From contig NC_083389.1 of NCBI RefSeq assembly GCF_031755915.1, positions 28,279,501 to 28,343,500 of the forward strand: a stretch of 64,000 bases of DNA. The letters are read 5' to 3'. The position numbers were made by a program, and so were the translations under genes. This stretch comes from Ziziphus jujuba. Its lineage: Eukaryota > Streptophyta > Magnoliopsida > Rosales > Rhamnaceae. The notes under the pieces are model-generated. The model worked only from the letters and a program-made list of their open reading frames with translations, did not search any database and had not been told where the DNA came from. Below are positions 23,657 through 36,934 of the stretch, in pieces (position 1 is the first letter of the stretch; the number at the start of each line of letters is the position of its first letter).

Positions 23657-24926
23657 TTAGTTGTTTCTTCCTTTGATAACGTGGGACAAATAGCTTAATT
23701 GTCCAAGAGCATCTCTGGTATGTGAAACCACGCTCGTTGTGCTACATATATATATATATATATATATATTTTTCTTTGACTTCGTCAACTCTCTAAAAAA
23801 GCCACCTGGCAAAGATGAATGGTAAACACCTATTTTACTCTTTACATTTATTAAAATATCTCCTTTTTCTTTCTTATTTTTGTTAATAGCTAGTCTTCTT
23901 ATTTTAATCTGTCACAATGCATGTGCGTCAGAATCTAGGTGTCTAATATTGTGGATGAAATTCAAGGAAAAAATGTACTTAATAAATTGTTTAATTAAAA
24001 GGAGAATGATTGCTGACAAAGTGAGATATTTCCAAAGGCCAGCCAATTCCAGCACAGGAAACGACCATCGTACGTAAATAAGTTATAATTTACGATACCT
24101 AAAAATTCAAAAAACAAGCACTTTTAACCATCATCATGTCCATGCAATCACTTTATTTTGTTTTATTTTCTATTTTTCATACAGCCCATGATTAGATTGT
24201 TCAACGTGCCAAACTCAACTCACCATCGCTACCCAAAACTTTTTACTTTTTAAAAAGAAATTCTATGAATTTGAACATAAAGATTAACAACTAGATAATT
24301 ATTATCTGTCCCAGTTTTTTATTTTTTTATTTTGAGAAAAAAAAAAACAGAAAAGAAAAAAACTCTTCCTGTATGACAAGTAGAAAAGGCTCATGGGGCA
24401 ATGCAAACTGCAAAGATAGGTCATTTTTTAAAGAAATATAGAAATATTTTATAGTTTTTTTTTTTTTCAATATATATATATATATATATGTGTGTATATA
24501 TTGTCAGCGCTGGATGGAATTGGGTTGGGGATATTTTCCGAAATGGTTGTTAAATGCAAAATAGACATTGACTGAAGACGTAAAACCAGTAGAGTGTGTA
24601 CAACGGAGCACAAGTACGAGTGTGTGTGCTAGCCACTAGGCGAATACCATACCACTCTTCCCTCTTTAAACAAGCACACAGGTCAAAAAGACGAAACACA
24701 CAGAGACAGAGACAGCCTAACTTCAACGCCGCCTTCCATATTTTGATATTTGCATGTGTATTTTTTGCTACCATGCGCCCTCCTTGGCCTGGCGCAACCT
24801 AGCCTCCTGCTTCAGATTCTTCCCTATTATAATTTTTATAATTAATTAAACTAGTTACAAAAACAGTTTAAACAAGCATAATTCAATTCAAGGCACCTAT
24901 TTCCATTTCCATTTGCATCAACAAAC

Positions 24927-24958
24927 AACCACCACCACCACCACCACCACCACCACCA
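24927..24958 (+). repeat. (CAC)n trinucleotide run in the kinase leader
   Basis: About ten CAC/ACC units inside the probable 5' leader exon of the PTI1-like kinase, which ends at the splice site after 24984 (tttcaaag|gtcaga). Confidence 0.8.
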
Positions 24959-25292
24959 TCCCATCTCAACTGAGAGTTTCAAAGGTCAGATCTTTTTCGC
25001 CTTCTAAATCTTTGGGTTCTCTTTCTTTTTGCATCAAAACCTCTTTCTCTGTGTTCCTTACTCATTTTCTGTTCAGGTTCTGCCTTTATTATTATTTTTT
25101 TCCCCTTTTTAATTTTTAATATTTATTTCAGGACTGTGTCTCTGCATGTTCATATACTTGCTCCTTGATCTTTCAGACAGTGGAGATGAAAGATTTGAGT
25201 TTGTGTTGTATGAAATTTTTTGGGTAAATAGGTTGCCCCATTAGACTAAGCCTAATTGTCAACGGAGAGGAGCCCTGTAAATATCTGACTTT

Positions 25293-25324
<32 letters not shown>

Positions 25325-26329
25325 AACATATATATTTAAATCTAAATGAAATTTTCGGCTCTTGTAACTTTTTTTTTCTTCTTTTTTTATTTTTCTATCT
25401 TTTGGTATGGATATGAGTTTCTGTTCGCTTTAAATTTTGCATCTCTTTTATGCCTGTTTATGTTTTTATGGTTACTATAAATAGTCATTTAAAAAAAAAA
25501 ATAGTCATTTTGGGATTATCTTGGACTGATCAGATAATATGCAAATTTTTTTTTTTTTTATAAATAATTTTGGGAAGGCCATTATGCGCGCGCACACACA
25601 CACACACACACATGAAACAAGAGTGACAGTCAAGGCTACTTCGTCTGTATGACTTAAATAAACTCATTCGTAGCTGGAATATGAATTATGGGAAGCATAT
25701 GCCAAATCGCTGATATAATCATCTTTCAAAGGAGTGTCTTGTGGAGAGTATGATAAAATTGGGACCATCATTGCATATAAAATTGGTAATGCTACTTGGA
25801 AAAAGATGACTTTGCTTGCAGGACTGCTTTCAATTAATTTGAGATGTCACTGAATGAGGTCCCCTTTTGAATTCTTAGTTGCTTTGGGAGTTTAAACATA
25901 TTATAAAACAATCTTTTAAATCAATTTGTAAATCACTCTTAACACATTTGCTAGAAGTGGTTGTGATTGTCTTCTAGGTACACATAAAATGCTAGCCTTT
26001 CTATCAGTGGCCTTGAAACTGTTCAACTTTCAGATAGCTACTTTTCACTTGGCTGCATAGAGACTGAATCAAGCATTTATGACTATTCAAAAAAAAAAAA
26101 AAAAAAAAAGAAAAAAAGAAAAAGAAAAACATTTCTAATGTATTTGGTTTTATTTTGAAATATGTTATTCTAAATCAGACTTACCTTTTCTAATGCCAAC
26201 TAAATATTTCTCCTCAAAGTGTTAACAATTTTGTGTACACCTCTGTTTTGACCTGCTTATCCTTGTACAGCTTACTTTCTCATGTTGTGTTTATTTAACC
26301 TTGTAATTGTTCCTACAGGAGAAAGGATC

Positions 26330-28472
26330 ATGAGCTGCTTCAGCTGCTGTGAAGAAGATGATATCCATAAAACTGCTGACCATGGACCATTCATGCCAAA
26401 TAATTCAGCGGGTAATTTTGTTTCTTTTCCATTATCTTCGATGGAATATAAAGCCTTTCTTTCATGATCAAATTGGTTAAGAATTTTTTTCCCTGAAAAC
26501 AAAAGTTCTAAGCTGAAAGGTTGAAAGATAATGATATAAATGTATATGAGTTGGCCTGATGTACAAAATTGGGTTCATTTCTAGTAAGTATACTTCATTT
26601 TAGACTGTTAGTTGTGCCTTTTCCATATTTTAGAGGTTCTGATTTTTATATTAGAAACTAAATTGATGTAGATCATTTAGGCAGTAGTGCAGGCCATTAT
26701 GCCAGAGAAGCTGCACCGAAGGAAACCCAGACTATAGCTATCCAACCCATTGCTGTGTCTGACATTTCAGTGGATGAGTTGAAGGACATTACAGATAATT
26801 TTGGCACAAAGGCCTTGATTGGTGAGGGCTCATATGGAAGAGTATACCATGGTGTTCTAAGAAGTGGACCTGCTGCAGCTATCAAGAAGTTAGATTCCAG
26901 TAAACAACCCAAACAAGAATTCTTGGCACAGGTTGGGCCTTTTATGTTTGATATTCATACTAGACATGGTATCCAAATTTGTGCTCAGGTTTCTTTAACG
27001 ATGCATAACTTAAACAGATCTCCATGGTATCAAGACTAAAACATGAAAATGTCATTGAGCTTCTTGGTTATTGTGTTGACGGCTCTCTCCGAGTCCTTGC
27101 TTATGAATATGCACCTAATGGATCTCTTCATGATATACTCCATGGTAAGAATTATCACAGTATTTCTGTGATAATAGATGACAATTACGAATTCCTATAT
27201 GTTACCTGGTGTCTGATACAAATTTGAGAGATAATGTAAATGGCTAAATTTTTTCTTTAATCTCTTGTCTAGACGTATAAGGTTTTAAAATATGCTCAAG
27301 CAGTAGTTTTGGCCCCTTTTATCGGAAATTAGCACTTCATGTGGTACGTTTCTCAATATGTATGTATAGGACGGAAGGGTGTCAAAGGAGCACAGCCAGG
27401 TCTAGTTTTGTCGTGGGTTCAAAGAGTTAAAATTGCTGTTGGAGCAGCAAGAGGACTTGAATATTTACATGAAAAGGCTCAGCCACATATCATCCATCGT
27501 GATATTAAGTCCAGCAGCATACTGCTTTTTGATAATGACGTGGCAAAGATTGCTGATTTCGATCTGTCAAATCAAGCCCCTGATGCAGCAGCACGCCTTC
27601 ATTCTACACGTGTTCTTGGGACTTTTGGTTATCATGCTCCAGAGTAAGTCATTCCTCGATGTGTTCCACATAGGTTGTTATTATTTCTATAGGAGAAAAT
27701 AAGAATAACACCAAGGAAATCAATGGAGAGAGGATAGTTAAAAAATGTACTAGACGAGCCAGAGATGAAAGATGGAATTTCAATTTAGCATTGATCTAGG
27801 CTGAAAAATCTTTATACAGTACCCAACATTGGATCTAAGTCTTGTTATTTTTCAATGGCAGGTATGCTATGACTGGACAAATCAGTTCAAAGAGTGATGT
27901 CTACAGTTTCGGTGTCATCTTGCTGGAACTTTTAACTGGTCGTAAACCTGTCGATCATACGTTGCCACGTGGACAGCAGAGCCTCGTCACATGGGTATTA
28001 ATTTCATCTCATCTTAGTTCCTGTCCGCTATGGCTCATAAATGGTTCTTACATTTATTTATTTAATTTTTTCAATCTTGAACAAGACTAATAGGGTGGCA
28101 TTTCTTTTTGTTTATGGACATATTTGAAGTCTTTCATTAACACTTTGAGCTGATTTTTATAAAATGGTGTATTCAATTAGGCTACACCAAAACTCAGTGA
28201 AGATAAGGTGAAGCAATGTATTGATGCTAGACTGAATGGAGAATATCCTCCCAAGGCAGTTGCAAAGGTAAATGTTGTAAGAGTTTGTAGAATGAGCGAA
28301 TTTGAGTTTTTATTTTTCCTCACATTTTTTATGGATACGTATGTGCTGAAAACAGTTGGCTGCTGTTGCTGCCTTGTGTGTGCAATATGAAGCTGATTTC
28401 CGCCCGAATATGAGCATTGTAGTCAAAGCTTTACAGCCTCTATTGAATGCTCGGTCTGGTCCCCACAATTGA
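26330..28472 (+). CDS. PTI1-like receptor-like cytoplasmic kinase
   Basis: Seven in-phase exons (26330-26411, 26681-26931, 27018-27144, 27370-27643, 27862-27994, 28181-28267, 28356-28472) encode 356 residues, the usual PTI1-like length. The N-terminus [10 protein letters not shown] has a Cys cluster suited to S-acylation and membrane attachment. Kinase motifs: glycine loop [11 protein letters not shown], catalytic Lys in [18 protein letters not shown], activation segment to APE, then [18 protein letters not shown]. The metal-binding motif is DFD ([10 protein letters not shown]) rather than DFG, as I recall for this subfamily. Members are phosphorylated by OXI1/AGC kinases in oxidative and pathogen signalling. 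A leader intron of about 1.3 kb precedes the ATG. Confidence 0.94.
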
Positions 28473-29507
28473 AACACTAAAAATTTGTGAATTCCTTGAC
28501 CCCCACAATCATTCCTACGTTGGACATATTATTGAGATTTGTTCTGTATACAGATGACGCACCATCATTGTTCATTTTGGTCATTGAAAACTTGGTTGTA
28601 TCCTACTTTGTAATATGCGTCTTTTACAAGGATTTTTTTGTGTTGCTTATTGAAGCCTTCAAATGTGTGATGGCTCCAGTGTTTACATTCTGAAGTATGC
28701 CCGCTCAGCGGTACCAGTAAAATGTTGTCAAAGTTGTCTTCTAAATTAGCAAATATAAGTTAGAAAAGAATATTCTGTGAAAGCTTTAGCCTTTGAGAAA
28801 ACAACGAAGTAATAACAATCCGATCATATATTCTTACAGATTTCAATTTTGAATTTTGAAAATTTGGTTAGAATTGTGCCAAATTATTTTCTTTAGAAGG
28901 AAACAAACTTGAAAGAACTCTAAAAACATATTTTACTTCCTTTTATGTTTAAACACACACACAGACCAATATATATATATATATCAATGTAAGAAAACCA
29001 ATATAAACTAAAAGAAAATATGTAAAATCGCCAGCATGGTTACTTAATTTGAGAACATAACATTAATCATTTTATTAACCTTGACTCCAATTTCCATCTT
29101 ATAACTAATATACCCATTTTTACACATAAAGTGGGGGAGTGTTAAAAATTGTAGAAAGAGTGTATGATGTGTGCCTTTTTTTTAGAAAACTGAAAGATGC
29201 TTTAATTTGTCGATAGAATGAAAAGATAGATGCCTGGCTTGTGTTGTGTGAGCATATATAAATAGAAGCATGTTCATGGACAGTGGACAAAGACAACTGT
29301 AAACTAGTACCTTTACACAGAAAGCTTATACTAGTAAGCAGCTAAGAATGGATACCTTTTTTCTTGGCTCAAGGCAATCCATCATCATCTGGAAGCAAGG
29401 AATTGCACTTTTTTCCTTGATTTCTTTAAAAGCAGAACATGCTTTTGGATTATTGCATCAAACAATCTAGGCAATTGACATTTGGTGGTTAATTTCATTG
29501 CTATGCT
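28473..29507. other. intergenic: kinase 3' flank and MATH-gene promoter/leader
   Basis: AT-rich with a short (AT)n near 28972. A TATA box lies at 29255-29265. No other gene was recognised. Confidence 0.5.
29255..29265 (+). promoter_or_regulatory. TATA box of the MATH-domain gene
   Basis: tatataaatag, about 245 bp upstream of the chosen ATG, consistent with a transcript start near 29290 and a leader of roughly 215 bases. Confidence 0.5.
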
Positions 29508-31019
29508 ATGAGCAGTCTTTGCTTTGACGTCCAAGATGGTAACTAAGTGGTTCTTTTTCCAACCGATATGAGAAGAAAACAAAAATATTATATAACCAAC
29601 TCTATCCTGTTTATGCTAAGTCACAACTCATTGATTTATAACTTAAAAACCTTTTTCTCATATTAGCTCATCATCTTTTATCTTGTTAAACTGCAGGTGT
29701 TTCAAGATCAATCTCTGAGGCACCACCAACTCATTACACTCTCAAAATACACTACTTTTCCTTACTAGCAAAGAATTCAATAGAAAGATATGAATCAGGG
29801 GAATTCCAAGCAGGAGGCTACAAATGGTAGGTACACATTAATTTTCTCATTGGATTGATAGGGGAGGCTACAAACAAACCTATCTCCAATATAATTTATA
29901 TTTTTCAGTCTTTATACAATTACAGGAAGTTGGTTGTGTACCCAAGTGGAAACAAGAATAAGAATGAGAAAGAACACGTTTCTGTTTACTTGGCAATGGT
30001 AAGAGAAAATTGGCTCCAGACTGGTTGGCAGGTGTATGCTGATTTCAGCTTGTTTCTGCTTGATCAGAACAAGGACAACTACATGGTTCTTCACGGTATG
30101 TCTTTTTATCTTCTTCCAACTTCCATGTCTTCTTTTTTAGTCTGCCACAGACGGAATGTCCATAGATTATAAATTTCTTGCATATACATAGATGCAGAGG
30201 GAAGGGAAAGGCGGTTTCACGGATTGAAACTTGAATGGGGATTTGATCAATTCATCCCTCTTAAAGCTTTTAATGATGCAAGTAATGGGTTTCTGGTGGA
30301 TGATACTTGTGTATTTGGGGCTGAAGTCTTTGTCTGTAAAGAAAGGAGCACAGGGAAAGGAGAGTGTCTATCAATGATTAAGGATGCTGTTATGAACAAG
30401 CATGTGTGGAGGGTTGAGAATTTTTCTAAGTTGGATGCAGAATGCAATGACTCCAAAACTTTCAACGCTGGAGATCACAAATGGTATCTTATTTCTCTCT
30501 CTTCCTCTCTTTAAAACCAATGTCATCTGGAAATTGATAGAATAAATATGCATGTGGAAATACGTTCTTACTTTTTCCTGTACTGGGGTTGTTTCAGGAA
30601 GATAAAGCTATATCCCAAAGGATATGGCAATGGAGTGGCCACTCAGCTCTCTCTTTATTTGGCTCTCTCTGATCCAACAGCTCTGCCTCCTGGCACTAAA
30701 ATATATGCAGACTTCACCCTGCGTGTTCTCGACCAAATGAATGCCAAGCACTACTTTGGCAAAGGTAACCAAAAAAAAAAAAAAAAAAAGAAAAAGAAAA
30801 AAAGAAAAGAAAAAAGAAACACTCTTATCATGATTACAATGGTGGGTGATTTATCTGAATTGTTTTGCAGCTAGTCAGTGGTTCAGTGCCTTAGATTTTG
30901 AGCGTGGTTGGTCTAGATTCATGTCACTGATCCACTTCACCAACTCGGGTTATTTGATCAGAGATACTTGCATTATTGAGGCAGAGGTTACCGTCCACGG
31001 AGTTGCCAATGCACTGTAA
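29508..31019 (+). CDS. TRAF-like protein with two MATH domains
   Basis: Six exons (29508-29538, 29697-29826, 29926-30095, 30192-30483, 30598-30764, 30871-31019), all phase-consistent, encode 312 residues. The 31-base first exon ([10 protein letters not shown]) was found by working back from the phase of exon 2; an in-frame TAA just upstream supports its ATG. MATH domain 1 runs about 20-150 ([31 protein letters not shown]), MATH domain 2 about 175-310 ([33 protein letters not shown]). There is no RING, BTB or protease domain, so it probably acts as a protein-binding adaptor. It agrees well with my recollection of Arabidopsis At3g17380. Confidence 0.92.
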
Positions 31020-31792
31020 CCATAAGCTACTTTTTATGAAACTTGCAATACAATCTGCCCCGTAATGTGTAATCGGCTTGTCGATTTATACAAACTGTTT
31101 CACTGAATGTATATTTTCATACTTGCTTTGCTAACGAAAACATCATCCAATGTGATTGAGATACAAAGCTACTTCTTTTGAAACTTGCAATATAATCTGC
31201 CTCATAATATGAAATTGACTTGCCAATCTATATCAACTGTTTCACTGAATGTATATTTTCGTACTTGCTCTGCTAACCAAAACATCTACCAATGTGATTG
31301 AGATACAGTTGACATAGAACCTCAAACCTCACTACATGCTTATGTTAACAGTCTTGATACTATTGAGGTGTAATCTATAGCAAAATTAGATCTTGCTTCA
31401 CATCCAACACTAATTACTTTAAAAAGTGTTTATATCTGAAAGAATCCTTCCAAGGTCCAATTCCACCAAACCGTTTATACTTGTTTACCATGGAGTAGTT
31501 TCATCCATAACAGCACAAATGGGTTTTCTTTTTTTCAGATGGATAATATTGAACCAAATGTGGTGAGTATGTCATAAATCTTATTTTCAGTTGCAGACAA
31601 AGGATTACACCATTTAAGGTCATAACTTTACAGAAAATACAAAGTAAATACATTTCGAGTATGAGCATACTTTGCCATATGCCATGCAATGTCATGCCGT
31701 ACAGGCACATTTATACTGAGAATATCTTAATTACAAATACTTACACGAAAGCACAACCAGAAGGCTGGTGGAAAAGAAAAAATGAAATTAGA
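31020..31792. other. intergenic between convergent MATH and ATG8 genes
   Basis: Mostly the two 3' flanks. The left part is a 142-bp tandem duplication (31024-31307); the rest shows nothing recognisable. Confidence 0.55.
31024..31307 (+). repeat. 142-bp tandem duplication downstream of the MATH gene
   Basis: aagctac...gtgattgagataca occurs at 31024 and again at 31166, with roughly 10-15% divergence. It starts five bases after the stop codon, so the whole 3' UTR may have been doubled. Confidence 0.88.
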
Positions 31793-33390
31793 TTAGCCAA
31801 AGGTTTTCTCACAACTGTAGCACATATAAAGAAATCCATCGTCATCCTTGTAAGTTTCATACACAGCGTCCATACAGCTTGCTGCAAGATAAAGATCATA
31901 ACCAAAATGCTTTAGTTTGCAAATGCAGAAGTCAGATCACATTAATAAGATAAAATTAAAGCTATTCTACCTGTTTGGGGTAATGTGTTCTTCACAAATA
32001 CAAATAGAGCTTTGCCAGGAGTCAAATGCAACCTGCTGCTTAATACATGGATAAATTGTCCAACTGACATGTCTCTAGGAATCAGGTATCTAGAAGAAAT
32101 AAGGAAACAGAAGATTAATGCAATTATCTTACAAGTGAGAATGTAGAAAGAAGATGGCTAAATAGATGAGTTATCTAAGCAGGTTCAATGTGGGGCACTA
32201 GCTTTTGCAACATGTTCTGCATACCAATTTCCACAAAAAAATAGACGTAAAATATACACATAAAGGAGGTTGTATAAACACTAGCACGACTAACAGAACT
32301 AGAACACTTTGGTTTTCTAGATAAAAAACAATCTACATTAGAACTTTGAATTTACCCTGGAACCCCACCAGACAGAGGCCCAAATTCAAATGTGTCTCCC
32401 ACGTAGCACATAGGTAATATAAACAACTGCATTTGAGCTATGTGAATACATAATTTTCATTAGAACAAAAGTGGTATAAGCCTGGGACTACAATTGAAAG
32501 AGACAAAAATTCAAATTATATCCCAAGTAGCATATATATATATATATATATGTATGTATTGGTAAATAAATTCCCAGGGAAGCATATAACATATATGCAT
32601 TTGAGCTTAAAGTATGCGAACAGAACATGGACAACCAATACCTACTTCTTTTTTTCCATTTCAGGCAGGTCTGTCCTTGAATACCTTTCAATGATCACCT
32701 GCAAAAGGCATAGAAAGCAAACCCTTGAAGTCTCAACACCTTTAGCTAACAAACATGTGAACATATAATTCCATGTGGAGAAAGTATCCGCAAGAAAAAA
32801 AAGTTATCTTGGCATTTCAAGTTCATATAAAAATCGAGAGTAATTTTTACGTATAGAAACAGAAAAATAACCAGAAAAACAGATTAAGAAGGCTTGCAAT
32901 TAATGAAATCCTGATTAGAGGGTTATATCATGAAAATGATATTGTTTGATGGACCTAGCTAAAATCTAAATGGATATTTAAGGATATAGATGCGTGTCGA
33001 ATCATAAAAACATTCACCAAGTAGCGTAAACAAATAAGCCTTCTACACAAATTCATACTCAAGAAATCAAAACAAGATGGAAAGGAAGTTCTGAAAAAAT
33101 AAATAAATAAATAAATAAATAAAAAATAAATGGAAATGGAAATTGAAAAACACACAGGAACTCTGTCTGGGTATTTTGCAATGATATTCTTCGATTCTTC
33201 GACTCGTTCATCTGCATCCACAAAACCCAAATACATATATTTATATTATGTATATATTTTCAAATAGATTTCCCCCAAAAAAAAAAAAAAAAAAAAACCA
33301 TAATCAAATTTGTAAATTGATTTGAGTGAAAGTAAAAGATAAATAAATACCCAATGAATATTGCTGCTTGAAAGATTTGATCTTCCCCAT
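31793..33390 (-). CDS. ATG8: autophagy ubiquitin-like protein ATG8, h/i type
   Basis: Ubiquitin-like protein conjugated to phosphatidylethanolamine to build autophagosomes and recruit cargo. Five short phase-consistent exons (33390-33351, 33211-33156, 32698-32646, 32089-31971, 31881-31793) encode 118 residues. Recognisable parts are MGKIKSFKQQYSLDERVEES, IIAKYPDRVPVIIERY, YLIPRDMSVGQFIHVL, LTPGKALFVFVKNTLP and the end GFLYMCYSCEKTFG. The chain stops exactly at the conjugated glycine with no tail, the hallmark of the ATG8h/i clade, so no ATG4 cleavage would be needed to expose it. All splice sites are GT-AG. No single ORF covers even half of the protein, so ORF scanning misses it. Confidence 0.95.
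32355..32625 (-). repeat. diverged tandem duplication in ATG8 intron 3
   Basis: Two blocks of about 125 bp share attcaaat..tcccacgtagca/tcccaagtagca and tgcatttgagct in the same order, with an (AT)n run in the second. Divergence is substantial, so limits are approximate. Confidence 0.55.
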
Positions 33391-33942
33391 AGAAATTAAC
33401 GTGGAGAAAATTGGAACTGGCGTTTCTTTTGTGTTGTAAATTAAAATTGCTTATTTTCTGGACAGAGAATACAACACCCGCGGTCAAACTCAGAGGCTGT
33501 CTTAGAGTCAGAAGTCGTTTTCTTCTGCTTTTATAATATAACTTACTCGAGTTTTGAGGCTCTCAGCTTCTCTACCGCCGATGATCCTGGAGCTTTAATG
33601 GCCTACAATACTTTTGGGCTTTTGAAGGCCCATTTTGTTTTATTTATTTATTTACTTCAAGATCCAGTTACCAAGCGAATATATATAGATAATAAGATGA
33701 CTCGTTGTTTGAAAATTGGACAGTTTATTTGGTTATCTAGTTATCGGACATTTTATTTTTTACTTAAAAAAAGAAAAAAAGAAAACACACAGTGACCCTT
33801 AGGGTCTACAATCCTTTCATCCTAAATTACTTACTTTTAATTGAAAATAAAAAATAAAAAAATGTAAACGTAAAACGCCCATTTTATGGGCTAATAAAAA
33901 AATAAATAAAATCCTTATTAATAATTCATATCCTAATCCTTC
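33391..33942. other. intergenic: ATG8 promoter and beta-xylosidase 3' flank
   Basis: Minus-strand TATAAAA at 33529-33535, about 140 bp above the ATG8 start, is a candidate TATA box. The rest is AT-rich without recognisable features. Confidence 0.5.
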
Positions 33943-36934
33943 CTAATGATGGAGGTTGACTTGAAGAGTTGTTGTGATAGCAGCATTATTTCCAATCTCA
34001 ATTCCATGGATACCAGATGGTAACACGTTATAAGCAGTATCTTGAACGATGTTAAAGCACTTGCAAGGATCAAGTTCAAATTTGACATTTTGAGTTCCAC
34101 CAGCGGCTACAAATACTCTCTCAAATGCAATCAGTTGCTTAATGTAAGTTCCAGCAATACCTTGTGGAGCCTTTGCATATACCAACACAACCTCATTGCC
34201 ATCCTTGGGACCCACATTTTGCACAGCTACTTCAACTGTCACCGTATTAGCATCACAGTCCAGTTGATCCACTCCTGCAGCCGGACAGTCTTGTTTAAAT
34301 TTGGGATCCAAATAGTTTACCACACGGCAATGCTGATGATTTGCCAATTTGATGTCCAATTTTTGAGTAGATGATACAAGTTTGTATGCAAACTTGGTGT
34401 AGCTCAATCCATAACCAAATGGGTAAACAGTTGACCCATTAAAGAACCTGTAAGTCCTTCCCGGGTAGTTTAAACTCTCAACCGGCCTCAATTGCATGGA
34501 TGTCATAGGTAGCTGGTTAACATAATCTGCTTCATACCATGTCACAGGTAATCTACCACCTAATATAGTTATCAAAATAAAAAAACTCATCAAATAGTGA
34601 ATATTGAGTACTAAATTGGTAAAACATAAAAATAAAAAAACTCATCAAATTTCTAGAACAATTAAAAAAAAAGAAAAAAAAGAATCACCTGGATTGTAAT
34701 TGCCAAACACAACATCTACAATGGCCTGGCCTCCTTGTTCACCGGGATACCCAACCCATAAAATGGATTTGATGTTTGGATTGTTCTTAGCAAAGGTAAT
34801 ATCAACCCCTCCAGCAGACATGATTACAAGAATAACTGGACCCTTGGCAGTTGCAGCAACTTGGTTGATGAGGTCAGTTTGGTCCCCTGGAAGTAGGAGA
34901 TCAGTTCTATCCAAAGACTCTGCCTCCACTGACAGATCCAAACCCACAAACAATAATGTAACATCTGCATCCTTGGTAGATTGCATAGCAGTAAAAATTA
35001 AGCCACCATTATTATTATCAGCACATAGAACATTGGAACATCCCATTTCGAACGTCACCTTTTTGTTGTTGAGTGCTGTAAATGCATCCAACGGAGAAAC
35101 TATCTTACAAGGAACACCGGCATAGTTTCCAATCATGGCAGAGGTGGCGTTGCCATGAGGTCCAACTATTGCAATGCTATTAACTTTGTTAATATTGAGA
35201 GGTAAAGTATCCCCATCATTCTTCAAAAGTACAATCCCTTCTCTTGCTGCTTCGAGAGCCAACTCTACATGTTCAACTGAGCATACATCATCCTTACCAA
35301 GGGATCGAAAAGTAGGGTTTCCATCGAAGAAACCAAGCCTCATCAACACAATATAAAGATACTTAAGTGATCTATCAATATCTTTTTCTTTGATTAATCC
35401 ATCAAGAACTGCGCCTTGAAGGCTGTCACCGTAGTAACTTCCACAATCCAGATCCAAACCTATTTAATAATTAATAAAATTATTGTATAAGCCTCATCAA
35501 TATTAATGACATAACAATATATAATTAGTTATATTAAAAACTACTACACCTGCTGTAAGGGCTTGTGAAGAAGCTTGCTCTTTATTGTCCCCTAACCATT
35601 TGTGACCATCCACCATCACCTCGATAGAATCACAGTCAGAAACAATATATCTGCCATATTGACAATGAAATAAAATAATGATATTAATTATCAACAAGCA
35701 ATTGTTCAATTTAAATATATATTAAATAAAACGAGCATATTCATAATTTGATAATTAATACATACCCATGAAGGTTCCATTTGCCTCTAATGATGCCCTT
35801 CAAAAGATTAGGATCCGCACAGGTTGGAATACCATTGACACTATTGTAAGAGCACATAACACTAGAAACATCACCATCCTTAACACACATTTCGAAAGGA
35901 CGAAGAAAAGTTTCTGTCATATCTTGTTCTGTCACCTAATAACGACAAATTAACAATAAATTAAACATATATATATATATATATATATATGTATAGTTAT
36001 TTTATAAATTGTAATTAATTTAATTACATATGTATACCTTAGCATTGAAATGGTATCGATCAACTCCACGCCATGCATCAAGATCATAGGCGGTATAGTG
36101 CTTACAGCAAGAAGCAACCTTAAGAGGTCTAGAGCTCAAATCTGTAGTATTCTCTGTCCCCTTAACATCCTGAAGCCCCCTCACGTAATTGGTAGCATAC
36201 AAACCAACTACATATGGATCTTCACCGGGCGTCTCAAGAATTCTTCCCCATCTTGGATCTCTCACTACATTTATGTTCGGACTCCAATATGTCAATCCAG
36301 CTCTTCCTAGATTGTACATTGCCCTTGCTTCAGTCGACACGAACTGCATATATAATATTACGCATACAATAATAAGAAATTAATTAACTAATGTCACAAC
36401 TATACAAAATGTATGTAATGTGTATATATATATATATATATTATAAAATAAAATAGTCAATAATTAATCAGAAAATTAGATTAATAATACCTCGCCTATG
36501 TTTCTCCAGAGTGACTTATTGAAAGATGCAGCAGTGAGAATAACAGTGGGAAAACTGGTAGCACCGGGAACAACATCATCGAAGTAAGTTCCAGGACCAA
36601 CATTTGAGACTCCATGGAGTGCTTCTGACCACCACTCGTACTTAGGAAGTCCAATCCTCGCCACTCCTTGAGCATTGTTTCCCATTTGTTGCACCTTCTC
36701 TGCCAGTGTCATTCGGTCCACCAAGTCCTTTGCCCTCACTTCGTATGGCAGAGACGAGTCACAGTACACAAACTTGCTCATCTCCAATCCAAGTTTCATA
36801 AATCTGGAAGGGTTGCAAACGTGACTCACATCATCATCAGACAGAGTCAGAACCTTCGGGTTCTCTCTTCCATGACTCATGGCTAACAACGTCAACAACA
36901 AACAGCAAACAAACATCATCTTACAACCTGCCAT
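33943..36934 (-). CDS. GH3 beta-D-xylosidase / alpha-L-arabinofuranosidase (BXL family)
   Basis: Secreted cell-wall glycosidase that trims xylan and arabinan side chains. Six in-phase exons (36934-36491, 36343-36038, 35935-35766, 35650-35550, 35459-34689, 34559-33943) encode 802 residues. Residues 1-22 ([20 protein letters not shown]) are a signal peptide. The GH3 N-terminal domain has [50 protein letters not shown] and [12 protein letters not shown], in which the first Asp of SDCDS is the expected nucleophile. The C-terminal domain has [16 protein letters not shown] and [19 protein letters not shown], ending in a fibronectin-III-like region. A TATA box sits 75 bp above the ATG. Substrate preference cannot be settled from sequence. 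Confidence 0.95.

Larger units (their letters stand above)
23374..26329. other. intergenic and 5' leader/intron of the PTI1-like kinase
   Basis: From left to right: BED gene 3' flank, a 57-bp tandem duplication (23543-23656), (AT)n runs at 23743-23769 and 24471-24488, a likely leader exon containing (CAC)n (about 24870-24984), and a leader intron ending at 26318. Other microsatellites are (TA)n near 25295 and (CA)n near 25590, with an A-rich run at 26090-26128. No other gene was recognised. Confidence 0.5.

Noticed and set aside
26088..26130. A-rich run as the tail of a processed pseudogene
   Set aside because: No retrocopied coding sequence precedes it; it lies in the leader intron of the PTI1-like kinase.
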